Source: Spirogloea muscicola (taxonomy: Eukaryota; Streptophyta; Zygnematophyceae; Spirogloeales; Spirogloeaceae). From it: a stretch of DNA of 25,828 nt. The stretch covers positions 173,131 through 198,958 of the forward strand of contig WELB01000163.1 of NCBI GenBank assembly GCA_009602725.1, read 5' to 3'. The notes beneath the pieces are model-generated. The model made no database searches. It saw only the letters and a program-made list of their open reading frames with translations, and was not told the origin of the DNA. The position numbers and the translations under genes are program-made. The number at the start of each line of letters is the position of its first letter. Position 1 is the stretch's first letter. Shown here piece by piece: positions 16,956-25,828 of this stretch.

Positions 16956-18572
16956 CATTTAGATTTGCTTTCATCGTCCTCATAGCTCTTGAGCAAGTCA
17001 TCTACGTCCGACTTGAATATGGATTCTACAAGGATGCCATCGCTCGTGAACCTGCAACACCACATGGTTGTAAGACTGGGTTACTAACAGGCTACTTCAA
17101 TGACACCTGCAACTATAGCATGGGCCACAATCTGCACTTGTGGTGCTTCAAGGAGGGGTGCATGCTTCAATTGCCGGGGAAAGAGCAGCCAAGGTGCCCA
17201 AAGCTTCCCAGTGTGAGGAGATGGTAAAGGAGACAGTACCAAGTGGTCACACTCTTGGTGAACTCCACAGGAGGGTGGGCGCCCAGGGACTTAGGGTCTG
17301 AACTGGCAATCCGCAGAGTGTACAGGTCCGAGAAGCGCGGGAGCTTTGACGACACTGCCACTCCAGTTGATGTTATAGAGCCCTGCGTGCAAGGAGAGAC
17401 AACTAATAATCTCAAGCAGTTCTCGTACCAATGTGGTGGACTCGCAACTTGGCTGCAAGGGCTCTCGCGTACTCACCTTGGGGGGATGGCTGAACAGGAT
17501 GTGATTCCTCTCCTTCAGGATTGCTAGGAGCTGGAGCACAATGTTCAGGAGCACGTACGTGCTGCTGGTGCAGTCAAGGCTGCTCTGCTTGCAACTGCGA
17601 CTTCAAGCTGCAAACCTCGGGCAGACTGATACAGGCCAGGCAGAGCGGCTGCAGCGTGACTCCGACTTGCTACCCATGAGCAGGCTTACTGCGGAAGCAC
17701 GGCTGCTGTTCCGCTGGCGCAAGACCAATAAAGGCCTCCACAATCTGAGGTTGACAAGAGGCCTGGCTGAGGAGAGGAGCGGACGCTGCGAGGGGTTTCA
17801 GCATGAATAGGCTGCTAGTCCATAAGTGCAAAAATGAGTTACCGAGACAGAGCAGCATGAGGCCCCAAGAAAGGAGGCCCATGACGTGATACCCAGACCT
17901 CGGGCCCGAGCATTCGTACTTCAAGCGTGCCGATCACGGACGCCAGTCCAGCATAATTACATCAGTTTAGGGTTAGGGTTTAAGGGGGTTAGGGTTTAGG
18001 GTATAGGGTTCAGGGTCAGCCATCAGGGTGGATCTGGGCGGAGGAGGATATAGGGAGACGCAGGCGATGAGGACGGGCCGGTTGTCGGGGAACTTGACGG
18101 GGTAGAGCTGCGCGGCGAGCGGCACGGCGCAGGCGAGCAGGCCCAAGCCCAGCTTGACGTTGCTCATCATGTTGTCCTCCTCGTAACCCCGCCCCACCAC
18201 CACCTGCGCCGGCGCCGGGAGCTGCTGGCTGAGACCAGGCCGGGCGCAGCAGCGCACGGGATGGGCGTAGCGGCTTATGGCTGGCCCCGCTGCGCCTGGA
18301 TGGCCTTCACAGCCGCCCTTTTGCAACAAGAGCAGCCGCATTCTTCAATGAGCCAGACGGCCGCTCAGGCAAGTCCCGCGGGATCAAGGAAACGAGGAGC
18401 AGAAGAAGTGAAGGCGGAGCGTTGGGACCTCGGAGGCGACGTCGTCCAGGTGGCGCTTTACGGCGTAGGGGTCGCTGAGCGCCACGCCCTTGGGCTTGGC
18501 CGCTGCCGCCGGGTCGCCGCCGCCACCGCCGCCGCCGCCGCCAAGCCACCGGGGCAGCCAGCTCGGCAGCAT
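16955..18572 (-). CDS. SPCS2: Signal peptidase complex subunit 2 (SPC25)
   Basis: Accessory subunit of the ER signal peptidase, which removes signal peptides at the Sec61 translocon. Exons on the minus strand: 18572-18429, 18203-18052, 17558-17477, 17382-17240, 17051-16955; 205 residues against about 192 in plants. Landmarks: glycine run at 11-19, DPYAVKRHLDDVASE (34-48), VVVGRGYEEDNMMSNVKLGL (49-68), two helices (about 64-82 and 91-111) separated by YPVKFPDNR, LKERNHILFSHPPKGSITST, VSSKLPRFSDLYTL, FTKSVTTWFTSDGILVES and an acidic-lysine tail, DDESKSK. The second helix is interrupted by the intron 18051-17559, which fits AT-AC splicing. ATG 18572 is chosen because it gives the plant-like N-terminus; the poly-Gly is an oddity of a GCC run. 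Confidence 0.94.
17559..18051 (-). other. Probable U12-type AT-AC intron of SPCS2
   Basis: On the minus strand the donor reads ATATCCTCC after CCT, matching the minor-spliceosome consensus ATATCCTTY at eight of nine positions. CCTTGAC, the core of the U12 branch site, lies about 15 bases before the terminal CAC. Removing 18051-17559 joins CT to GTACGTG and restores VLIACVSLYVLLNIVLQ, which aligns without gaps with the plant SPC25 second helix. No GT-AG pair tried gives as good a join. Confidence 0.75.
17966..18015 (+). repeat. Degenerate telomere-like tract inside an intron
   Basis: About six units of TTTAGGG-like sequence with variants (TTAGGG, TTTAAGGGGG, TATAGGG, TTCAGGG) lie in the AT-AC intron of SPCS2, close to its donor. 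Such interstitial tracts are known as relics of break repair or telomere insertion. Confidence 0.85.
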
Positions 18573-18724
18573 GGCGGCTGTGCTGGCGGGGCGTCGTCAG
18601 CGCGGCGCCGCCGTCCCGCGGGCCATCGGGCGGGGCAGCGGCGGGGTCCGCCCGTGAAGCCGGTGCTTGCGACGGCAGCTCCAAGTGACCACGGCTAGGG
18701 ACTTCCGCCAGGGACTTCCGATTG

Positions 18725-18806
18725 GGGCCGGGGAGTCGTGAACACGCCTTGTGCTTTCCTTCGTGCTAGGCCACTCAGGCCCTCCAGCACCTAATACACA
18801 CTCCCC
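18725..18806 (+). mobile_element. LINE family-1 tail, subtype B, short
   Basis: CTTGTGCTTTCCTTCGTGCT, then the hairpin GGCCACTCAGGCC and AATACACACTCC. Only the last ~80 bases remain. It lies about 150 bases upstream of the SPCS2 start codon. Confidence 0.65.
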
Positions 18807-18898
18807 CTCTGCATGCACCTGGCTGGGTTTTACAGCCGGTCTTTCAATATCAGCAGCCGCATTCCTCGGTAAGGAAAGCAAGCGCGGCCACATTAACT

Positions 18899-19060
18899 GG
18901 TGGCTGGGAGAGGCCAGCCCAAAGGAATGGACAAGGTCTGAAGGAGCCGGGTTAAGAAAGAGAGAGGAAGAAGGCGCGCGGTTCGAATGGAATGAAAGGG
19001 TGGCCACTTCAAGCCAACACATTGTTCAGGCAAAGGCTAATACAAACAGTGGAGCTACAG
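18899..19060. repeat. Hairpin module (minus) next to family-2 tail (plus)
   Basis: 18899-18940 is a minus-strand GGCTGG module (stem GGGCTGGC / GGCTGGGAG region, then GGAATGGACAAGGTC). From 18958 a family-2 tail follows: AGAGAGGAAGAAGGCGCGCG, TCAAGCCAACACATTGTTC and AGGCAAAGGC. A further GAAGGCGCGGAGTGCGCATG box is at 19080-19099. A related hairpin, GGCTGGGTTTTACAGCC, is at 18819-18835. Confidence 0.6.
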
Positions 19061-19249
19061 AAAAATGAAGCCATATGCGGGAAGGCGCGGAGTGCGCATG
19101 ACTTGAGAGGGAGACGTAAGCAAGCCAGTAGTGTTTCCGCAAGAGTCGGAGCCGGACCTTGTTCATTGTGGGCTCTCCTCTTCCAGCGATCGCCTTTGAC
19201 ACTTGAGGCGTAGGCGGCGTGGGAAGGCGGCGTCGGCGTTCCCCGGCTC

Positions 19250-19595
19250 CTTTTGGTACCCTACTTGAGAACATCGTAAGTCTAGGATATGCACGATGTG
19301 AGGATATGCCTCCAGCCGAGATGGGCATGCCGGCAGCCTACTTGTCATCTTGCGATGTCATGTGTCAGCCTGTTTGCAGCGAGCTCAGGCTCATGCTTTG
19401 CACTGCTGGTCGAGCCTTAGCTGGTGGCCCAAGGGCTTCTCAATTGCCGTCCGGTAGGGCATCAGTCAGAGATCCCTACGTGCTGACTCGTGGTTACAGA
19501 GCGGGTCAGCAGTAGCAGCAGGTGATGTACATCTGTCGATGTGCTTGCCAATGTACTTGGCCACTCAGGCCCTCCATCACTCAATACACACTCCA
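19250..19595 (+). mobile_element. 5'-truncated LINE family-1 copy
   Basis: Starts in the segment encoding TLLENI(V)SLGYARCEDM, passes MGMPAAYLSS with a small deletion and frame change, then DPYVLTRGY. The stop is altered (TTACAGAGC in place of TTACTGAGC). The 3' UTR has GGCCACTCAGGCC and AATACACACTCC. A GGCTGG-like sequence (GGGCTCTCCTCTTCCAGCG, about 19170) lies about 60-80 bases upstream. Confidence 0.8.
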
Positions 19596-19604
19596 TTCTT
19601 TGGC

Positions 19605-19757
19605 AGAGAAGGTGCGCTGTGCGCATGAATCGAGAGTGAGGACCAAAGCCAGGAAGAGCAGCTGGTTGTTTGCACTAGCTTTTGCCTGAATGAGATGTAC
19701 AGGCTTGATTTGGCCACCCTTTCATGTCATTCGCACCGCGCGCCTTCTCTCTTCCCC
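19605..19757. repeat. Two family-2 tails facing each other
   Basis: 19608-19645 has GAAGGTGCGCTGTGCGCATG and continues in plus orientation. 19672-19757 is the same tail in the opposite orientation: CTTTTGCCTGAATGAG, GGCTTGATTTGGCCACCCTT, GCACCGCGCGCCTTCTCTC. The second copy is the only one in that orientation. It ends about 280 bases before the NDUFA5 start; the DNA between is GC-rich with no recognised element. Confidence 0.65.
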
Positions 19758-20038
19758 GTGGTGCTTAATGGGTACACCATCACCGTCAACTCCTCTTCGC
19801 TCCCGCGCCACCTAGTCCGCACGGCTTGCCAAGCGGAGGCGCATCGATAGCCCTGCGGCAGGCGGCGGCGGCGGCTGCGGACCTCATCTGGGCGCGGGTC
19901 GAGCTCCATTAGCGCATCACCGTACCGGCTCTCCCTTAGCGCCTCTGCCCGCTTGGCAGCAGGGTTAGACGGGCCGGCTGTAAGGGGCCGCGCAGGCAGC
20001 AGCTGGGCCGCGGCGCGCATCCCCGCCCGTTGCGCGCC

Positions 20039-20846
20039 ATGTTCCTGCGGCGGCTGGCGGGCCCGCTGCTGGCGGCCGCCGGCGGCCGCCTGAAGGAGAC
20101 GACGGGCATCGCGGGGCTGGAGGTGGTGCCGGACGCACGCGAGAAGCTCATCGCGCTCTACCGCCAGACGCTGGCAGCGGTGGAGGCCATCCCGGCGGCG
20201 GCGGCGTACCGCCGCAACGTGGAGAAGATCGCGCAGCACCGCCTGCGCGTCTGCGAGGAGGAGCCCGACTGGGAGGGCATCGAGCGCCGCATCGCCTGCG
20301 GCCAGGTGGAGGAGCTCCTCGCGCAGGCCACGGACGAGCTTCAGCTCATCCCCAAGATGGCCGGTGAGCCCTCCACAGCCCTGGCGGCGGTGTCGAGCCA
20401 TGGTGCGGCGAGCCAACGTGCTCCGAACGTCTTGACGCACCTGTCCAGACAGCTGAGCTGGCCCTTGGACCACCACAGCCCCGGGCGAGCAAACGATGCA
20501 AGTTGCAGCACTTGAGAGAGGAAATGCCTCCTGACATCATCCAGGGTTGAACCCACGCTACAAGGAATGCGTACACGTGTGTGGCCTATGGAGACTGGCT
20601 TGGAAAGTTGAGGCCTAGCGCAGGTCCCATTGCTCGGCATGAAACCAGGGCAACACTGCCGGGGTCACCATCTGCACCGGGTCTTGACTTGTGACCAAGT
20701 GCCGCAACTTGCTATCTGATGACGTTGTTCCCTGAGCTGTGCATGCAGAGTGGAAGCCCTGGGAGGTTCCTGAAGGGCACAAGGTTGAGCTGGTGGTGGA
20801 TGACGACCCCGTCCCAGCGCACCTGCCAATCCACAGAAACTCCTAG
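20039..20846 (+). CDS. NDUFA5: Complex I accessory subunit NDUFA5
   Basis: Accessory subunit of mitochondrial NADH:ubiquinone oxidoreductase, in the matrix arm. Exons 20039-20363 and 20749-20846 with a GT-AG intron give 140 residues, a little shorter than plant homologues. Family features: RLKETTGIAGLEVVPDAREK, LIALYRQTLAAVEAIP, VEKIAQHRLRVCEEEPDWEG and IERRIACGQVEELLAQA, then EWKPWEVPEGHKVEL from the second exon and the end PVPAHLPIHRNS. The ATG at 20039 is the first in frame; an in-frame TTG precedes it. The N-terminus MFLRRLAGPLLAAAGGRL is basic and amphipathic, fitting mitochondrial import. It is convergent with GPN2. Confidence 0.95.
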
Positions 20847-21502
20847 GCATTCCTGCTAGACATTTGGCACATGCAGCTACTCTGATGCTGGTCTGCAAGG
20901 CGGGCTGTACCCTGTTGAAGTTGAAGAGCTGAGCTTTTGCAAAGCGAGAGTAGCAGATAACATAGGAGTGCTTGGAGGTGCACTGGACTATTGGACTTGG
21001 AAGTCATCCTGGGGCAACCCAGTTGAGTGACATCATTCTTCCATGAAGCTGGTCGAGCAGCAATGGGCGACACAACTAGGCCATATCTAACTCCAGCCAG
21101 GGCCTCAAAGTGAGGTCCTAAATGTATCACACTCTTCATAACGCTGACGGATTTGCCAAACACCATCAAACCTTCCGGCAAATGACCACCTCACAACTGC
21201 AACTTCTGGAGGTTTATCAGGTAGCATTCACAGGTTCTGTCTTATCAAAGCACCTGGATCAGGACCTGGGGAAGCACGGTCTTGCCATGAAAGTGCTACT
21301 GTTACCACAGAATTTGGGGCCTTGTTCAGTCACTGCCATCACTCATGTACCTCTCCTGGATAGCGCCAGTCGTACTTCTGCGAGTCAAGTTGAACTGCAC
21401 ACATTGTGCTGGCAATTTCTGAAGAGCTGTGGCAATGCATTGCAGTTGCAAGTGGCATGCATGATCGTCAATAGGTCACAAGCAACCTGTCTGCGTGCAT
21501 CC
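20847..21502. other. Convergent intergenic region NDUFA5-GPN2
   Basis: 656 bases between two facing stop codons, holding both 3' UTRs. No coding sequence or repeat is recognised. A long plus ORF starting at 21122 runs antisense through the last GPN2 exon and is a shadow. Confidence 0.5.
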
Positions 21503-23914
21503 TTAGGTTCGAGATTGCAGGAACCGCGCTCTGAGAGGATATCGGTTGTACTCCCAGTCCAAAGGGCCTGCAGCAATTTTGCTGTATTCCTTCATGCTGC
21601 CCTCAATGCCCCCAAAAACGTAACCATTGCTCTTATCAATCACTTTCAACAGGTTGTAAACGCTCTCCTTATCCTGTCCAAGACCCTCAAGTGATGAGTT
21701 GTAGATGTTCACTTGAACCTGCCAACTGTTCTCAAGATAGTATTAACTGCAGCTAAAGAATTGTGCCTGAACCCTTCTAGAGTACAAATGCAAGAAGTCA
21801 TGGATCTGATGCCTCAGCGGTGGAGCAACATGAGCACATGAAGTTGTCGAGCAGTCCTTGTGCCGGTTGCAATGATTGTCAGCTGATAGCAATTCCAAAT
21901 ACCTGAATGTCAAGCGTACTGAAACTGACAAGAGCGAAGTCCTCCACAATTTCGCACAGGGCAGCAGTGAGCTTCCTGTCGAAGTTGTCAGTAGAGGTGT
22001 CACCACAGAATGAAAAGAAAATCACAGTCTGGTCTGCTGAATGTGATGCCCAGCATTTGCTGGATGTGCAAGCTGCATCATAGGTCTCATTGCATTGTTG
22101 ATTTTGTGCATGGCGGTTGTTGCCAGGGCTTGTGATGCTCTTCTCCTCTACAAATCACAGAGCACAGTGCATGAGGGACGCGAGTTCTATGAATTGGCTA
22201 CCTGTATTTTTTTGCTCCTGGAGTCTTGTCCAAGTGGTGTTGTAAGTAGCTGAGATCTTGAACATCCATATAGTAGTCCAGATTGAAATCTGCCAAAAAA
22301 GCGTATTGTATTCGAGATGCTTCACTTGCAACTGAGTCAAGATTTCACCTCATACTTAGGCCAATATATCAAGCTGAATCGGGTGGCACTTTGTTGAGAC
22401 TCTACTTACCAAGTTTTCCATACTGCTCAATGAGGTCTATCTTTGAAAGGACGTTGACATGGGGTAGTTCCAAATGAAGCATGGTACTGAGGGACAAGAG
22501 CAGAGCACCCACATACTTCCCTGCGTCGCTGCATAGGTGTGCATCAAGTAGGTGAACTGCGGTGAGCTGTGAGCTCCACAAGCCAACCACGGCAGAGTCA
22601 AATCACAGGACAGGTGCCAGAAAGGACATCTGCATCCAGCTTGCATTGCAGCTTCTTAGCATTCTCAAGCACGACTATTTCAGTCAAGCTGCCCAAAATG
22701 AAATATTTTCTTTTGCTTTTCAAGTTCAAGAGCTGAGAGGCATTTGAAATTACCCGGTAGTCAAGTTTGTTTCGTAGAAGCTCGATGACATCTTTGATGC
22801 TGCTGTGAAGCGTGAAGAGCTCCACTTGACCGGGAAGGTCAAAGATGAAATAGTGGTCTGGCATACAGAAATTGCTCATTAGTTTCTGTATCTGGGCTCT
22901 GCTTGCGTGGCGTTTCCTACAAAATCCTCAAGCATGCAGGTGCTGATTTGACAGGCAGTGCTGCAGTAAGACTTGTATGTTCAGTTGTATATTTCAGTAA
23001 TAGTTCTAGGAGTACCTATTTGCAAGGGGCGCAGCTTCATGACTAGCCAGTCAACGTTTTTATCAAGGTAGTCCATGCAGTAGACAAGACCTGTAAGACA
23101 ACAGCTCGATTCTAATTGCTGCTGTCTATGAATCCAGCTTGACATCGAAAGAAGCAGAAACGCTAGAAGCAGCTCCATAATATGGCTGCCCTCCTGATAG
23201 ATGCAGGAGTCGATTACGTCCAGGCACTGCCGGCAGGCCAGAAGGTATAACCAGCTCACTACCTCCATTTGGTCCAAGGTGATGTTCGACCATTACGTCT
23301 TCGAGGTTGATTAGCTCCATGATATTGACAGCACAGTCGTATCTTTATCGAGTTAAGTGCTAGACTGCATACAATGATTCTGCCACTCGACATGAGAACA
23401 AGTATCTTGCTACTACAAGCACTCATACACACTTGTCACTCATTTGACCAGTAATTGCTTGGAGAGACGAAAGGAGTGACAGGCTCAAAGACTTAGTTCT
23501 AAGGACTGCCAAATTCTATGCGTGTGCTGTTTGCGCAACAGCAGTGTTGGATACGGGAGGGCGTCATTAGCCGGGTCCAAGTTCACGACTGCAACCTTTC
23601 TGTTGTTTGGACATCGAGTGGAGGGTCAGACAAAGCGGCTGGCCATTCATGTAGAAGAAGCAGCGGGCAAAGTGCATGGATGCAACTGCCACAGCGATCA
23701 AGGCAGAGACAGTTGAGGCAGTGCTTGCGAGACCTAAGAAATGTTCATAGCATCATGTAATCACACAGCCTCTTGTGATACGTTGCACATGCAATCGCGG
23801 AAGCAAGAGGGGCAGCCTCTACCTGCCAACGAGTTGGAGAAGCTGCTGCATCCCATTGCAGTATGTGGTCTTCCCTGACCCTGGCGGGCCGAGGACGAGC
23901 TGAGCAAACGGCAT
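21503..23914 (-). CDS. GPN2: GPN-loop GTPase 2
   Basis: GPN GTPases are needed for assembly and nuclear import of RNA polymerases II and III. Nine exons on the minus strand: 23914-23823, 23599-23555, 23342-23263, 23090-23016, 22857-22754, 22566-22410, 22289-22202, 21975-21903, 21673-21503. All introns are GT-AG and phases close; 294 residues, near the family's ~300. P-loop GPPGSGKT at 9-16; NLDPAND at 37-43; the diagnostic GPN insert in [13 protein letters not shown] (GPN at 69-71); G3 [10 protein letters not shown] from 104; G4-like SKID at 173-176; [15 protein letters not shown] near 186-200; STLDIQDKESV and [11 protein letters not shown] near the end. The C-terminal tail after PLDWEY differs from the usual acidic end, so the last few residues are less certain. 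The 45-base second exon is small. Confidence 0.95.
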
Positions 23915-24184
23915 ACCTGTTCCTCTCTCCACCACTGACTAGCAGAGCACGCTGGACAGGGACGGAGTGTGTCCACAAGAGAACCACGGCACGCCCAGAC
24001 AACCACCTCAACCGAATCCCGTCATGTTGTGCAGAAGCGACTGGCGGCGCGGAGGCGGTGGCTACACGGCGGAGGTGGTGCAGGAGAGGCCCGCGCCTGG
24101 CGCGCGGGTGGAGGCTGCAAGCAGGCTCGAGCACGGCGCCGCACCACAGCGACTGTGGCGTCGGAAGCCTCGTCTTTCACTTCG

Positions 24185-24300
24185 CCTTGTTCAGTCTTTT
24201 GTGGGCTGGCTTTTCACAGCCCCCCCTCGCCACCCTCAGAGATAGTGCTCGCCCATTGAGAATAGGGGCTGGGAAAGCCAGCCCAAAAAAGAACCAAGGA
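24185..24300. repeat. Head-to-head pair of GGCTGG hairpin modules
   Basis: 24185-24228 in plus orientation (CTTGTTCAGTCTTTTGTGGG, CTGGCTTTTCACAGCC) and 24244-24300 in minus orientation (GTGCTCGCCCATTGAGAATA, GGGGCTGGGAAAGCCAGCCC, AAAAAAG). Together they form a larger inverted repeat. It lies upstream of GPN2; 23915-24184 is presumably the GPN2 promoter, with nothing else recognised. Confidence 0.65.
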
Positions 24301-24449
24301 CGAGAAGGGGGCCAGGGGAAGCGCTAAGCACACAGAAAGCAGCTCAGAGAACTGCATTCCTCATTCACCTTGGGCTGGCCTCCTGTGGGCCGTGACTCGT
24401 ATTTATTCTTTCTTCTGGGCAGGCCAATCGCAGCCATCGCCCTCTACGA

Positions 24450-24746
24450 CGTGCAGATGTGTTTCAGGCTGAGATGGGCTTGCCAGCTGCTTATCTGTCG
24501 TTCTTGCGACGACGACTTTTGGCCTGTTTGCAGCGTGCTTAGGCCTTGCACCAGAAAGCTGGGCGAGCTCTAATTGGTGGCAGAAGGGCTTCGTATGTAA
24601 CATCTAGTATTCAGGCATCGATTAGCGACCTTTATCTTTTGACCCGTGGTTACTGAGCGGGTCAATCTGCAGTAGGTTATGTAGGTCTTCAGATGTGCTT
24701 GCCTTGGTACTTGGCCATTTGGCCTTCGTTTGTTTCAAATACACGA
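24450..24746 (+). mobile_element. 5'-truncated LINE family-1 copy, subtype A tail
   Basis: Begins in the segment encoding ADVFQAEMGLPAAYLSFLRR (frame broken), continues to a region matching SDLY-LTRGY with a TGA stop, then GCGGGTCAATCTGCAGTAGG, GATGTGCTTGCC, hairpin GGCCATTTGGCC and the terminus CAAATACACG. Worn hairpin-like GGGCTGGCC and GGGCAGGCC sequences lie at 24372 and 24418, just 5' of the truncated body. Confidence 0.75.
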
Positions 24747-24777
24747 AATATTCTACTCCCCTGGCCCCCTTCTCGTA

Positions 24778-24836
24778 CTTTGTTCATCCTTTTTGGGCTG
24801 GCTTGTCCAGCCCCTATCCTCAATGGGCGCGCCCTT
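24778..24836 (+). repeat. GGCTGG hairpin module
   Basis: Well preserved: CTTTGTTCATCCTTTTTGGG, stem GGGCTGGCTTGTCCAGCCCC, then TATCCTCAATGGGCGCGCCC. It lies between a family-1 tail and a family-2 tail. Confidence 0.7.
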
Positions 24837-24904
24837 TCTCTGCTGGAAGAGTCCATCCTGCGGAAGGAGGAAAGGCGCTTCCAACGCGGAAGAGCTCTTC
24901 CACA

Positions 24905-25060
24905 TTGGAGGAGAGAAGGCGCGCGGAGCCCATGAATTGAAATGGGGGCCAATTCAAGCCAACCCATTGTTCAGGCAGAATCTGGTGCAAAATACAAGGT
25001 TAGTTAAAGTGGAGGCCTATGCTAAGGTTCCTAAGGTAACAGGGTGACATTAGTATCTTA
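24905..25060 (+). repeat. Family-2 tail region (plus orientation)
   Basis: GGAGGAGAGAAGGCGCGCGG, CCCATGAATTGAAATGGGGG, TTCAAGCCAACCCATTGTTC, AGGCAGAATCTGG, then GCTAAGGTTCCTAAGG and GTGACATTAGTATC, matching the UTR of the 5.6 and 13.8 kb copies up to where their LTRGY stop lies. No coding part remains. Confidence 0.65.
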
Positions 25061-25527
25061 AGGAAGGGAAGTAGGTTAGTAAGCTCATATGAAGGCCTCA
25101 TGTCCCCTTCGTAGTTTGGCCCCTTCGAACCTTCTCACCTCTTTTCGCACATTGCTGCCTCTGGTTTCCGTCACGGTGACATCTATCCGCCTGCAAATTA
25201 CTCTGACTTGCACTCACTAACTCGCGGTTACTGAGAGCCCTCTTGCTGCCGGCTTAGCAATTAATACTCTTGGCGGCCGCCTCCGGTCCACTTCCTCTTC
25301 TCCGGCTGGGTCTTCGTGGCCAAGGCCTCTCTTTTCTCGTATGCATAGTTCTGTGTGCTGGCCTCTCACAGCCATTGCCTTACACTCGAACGAGCTGTTA
25401 CCTTTTCACTTCCTCAATTGAAGACTGCTCTGTCAAGGCGATGCCTGTAAGATGTAAGCAACTCCAAAGGGGGCGAAGGGCTGTAAGAGAAAGTGGCTCT
25501 CTGAATGGGGGCAAGGGCTGTGAAAAA
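25061..25527. other. No recognisable gene
   Basis: Mixed sequence. TGTGCTGGCCTCTCACAGCC near 25353 is a worn hairpin module, and ACTAACTCGCGGTTACTGAG (25218-25237) resembles a degraded family-1 ORF end. Short ORFs lack recognised domains. Confidence 0.35.
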
Positions 25528-25612
25528 AAGTGCTCGCCCATAGAGAAGAGAAAATATCGTGTATATGAAAATTGAAGGCCAATATGGCCAAGTACAAAGG
25601 CAAGCACATCTA
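25528..25612 (-). mobile_element. LINE family-1 tail, subtype A, with module fragment
   Basis: On the minus strand: ATGTGCTTGCCTTTGTACTT, hairpin GGCCATATTGGCC, terminus TATACACG, then TTTTCTCTTCTCTATGGGCG and AGCAC, the end of a hairpin module. Same arrangement as at 10999-11100. Confidence 0.65.
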
Positions 25613-25627
25613 ATGATGTAGCAGTTA

Positions 25628-25828
25628 GCAACTAGCAGCTCCTGGAGCTGCTAGAAGATAGTGCGGCCAAATTGACTGATAGAGGTATGGGGCAGCAGCA
25701 GTGGCAGGAGGAATGGAGGGTGGGGGGGAAGAGGGCCGGAAGTGCCATGTGCGGCGTTGTCGACCTGTCCTGCTGGAGCTGCTAGAGGAGTGGGGCAGCA
25801 GAAGTAGCAGGAGGGATGGCAGGGGGGG
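25628..25828. repeat. G-rich imperfect tandem repeat
   Basis: Two related units: about 25640-25740 and 25770-25828. Shared words are CTGGAGCTGCTAGA, TGGGGCAGCAG, GTGGCAGGAGGAATGG (or GTAGCAGGAGGGATGG) and closing G7 runs. AGCAGCTCCTGGAGCTGCT at 25633-25651 is a near-perfect palindrome. The second unit is cut by the window end. Confidence 0.65.

Noticed and set aside
17966-18015. True chromosome end
   Set aside because: The tract is short and degenerate, and is embedded within the SPCS2 gene whose exons lie on both sides.
19727-20476. 249-codon minus-strand ORF
   Set aside because: It is antisense to NDUFA5 exon 1 in GC-rich DNA, while the plus strand gives a clear family match.
21122-21694. 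190-codon plus-strand ORF
   Set aside because: Its second half is antisense to the last GPN2 exon and the first half is intergenic; no recognisable domain.

Overview
The window is nuclear DNA of a photosynthetic eukaryote, most likely a green alga. Five intron-rich housekeeping genes encode plant-like proteins, and the TTTAGGG-type telomere motif of plants and many green algae occurs twice internally. The species cannot be named from the sequence.

Layout. 1-1886: the tail of a LINE-like retroelement, a 35-T run, a possible small one-helix membrane protein (529-884), and about 1 kb of apparently non-coding DNA. 1887-4846 (minus): a complete seven-exon cytosolic-type pyruvate kinase. 5178-14620: a nest of broken non-LTR retroelements, fold-back repeats, a (GA)n tract and scattered hairpin units; the longest piece is a 536-codon LINE ORF fragment at 12045-13655. 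14983-16579 (plus): a four-exon ZIP-family metal transporter whose start is obscured by an N. 16955-18572 (minus): a five-exon signal peptidase complex subunit 2 (SPCS2/SPC25), convergent with ZIP and containing a probable U12-type AT-AC intron. 18725-19757: more retroelement tails. 20039-20846 (plus): two-exon NDUFA5 (mitochondrial complex I). 21503-23914 (minus): nine-exon GPN2 GTPase, convergent with NDUFA5. 24185-25612: retroelement tails and hairpin units. 25628-25828: a G-rich imperfect repeat.

Exon boundaries were worked out by hand from splice sites, reading phase and remembered family sequences; all five main gene models close in phase. The genes serve unrelated processes (glycolysis, metal uptake, secretion, respiration, RNA polymerase assembly) and look like ordinary neighbours, not a functional cluster.

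The unusual content is the repeat ecology. At least two LINE-like families share the C-terminal peptide LTRGY but have different 3' UTRs. Family-1 tails end in a conserved GGCC-loop-GGCC hairpin and a ACAC-type terminus without poly(A). Family-2 tails end at a GCGCGC box, in one copy next to (TC)n. A separate hairpin module with GGGCTGG/CCAGCCC arms is fused to 5'-truncated bodies of both families, and the two tail types repeatedly lie tail to tail.
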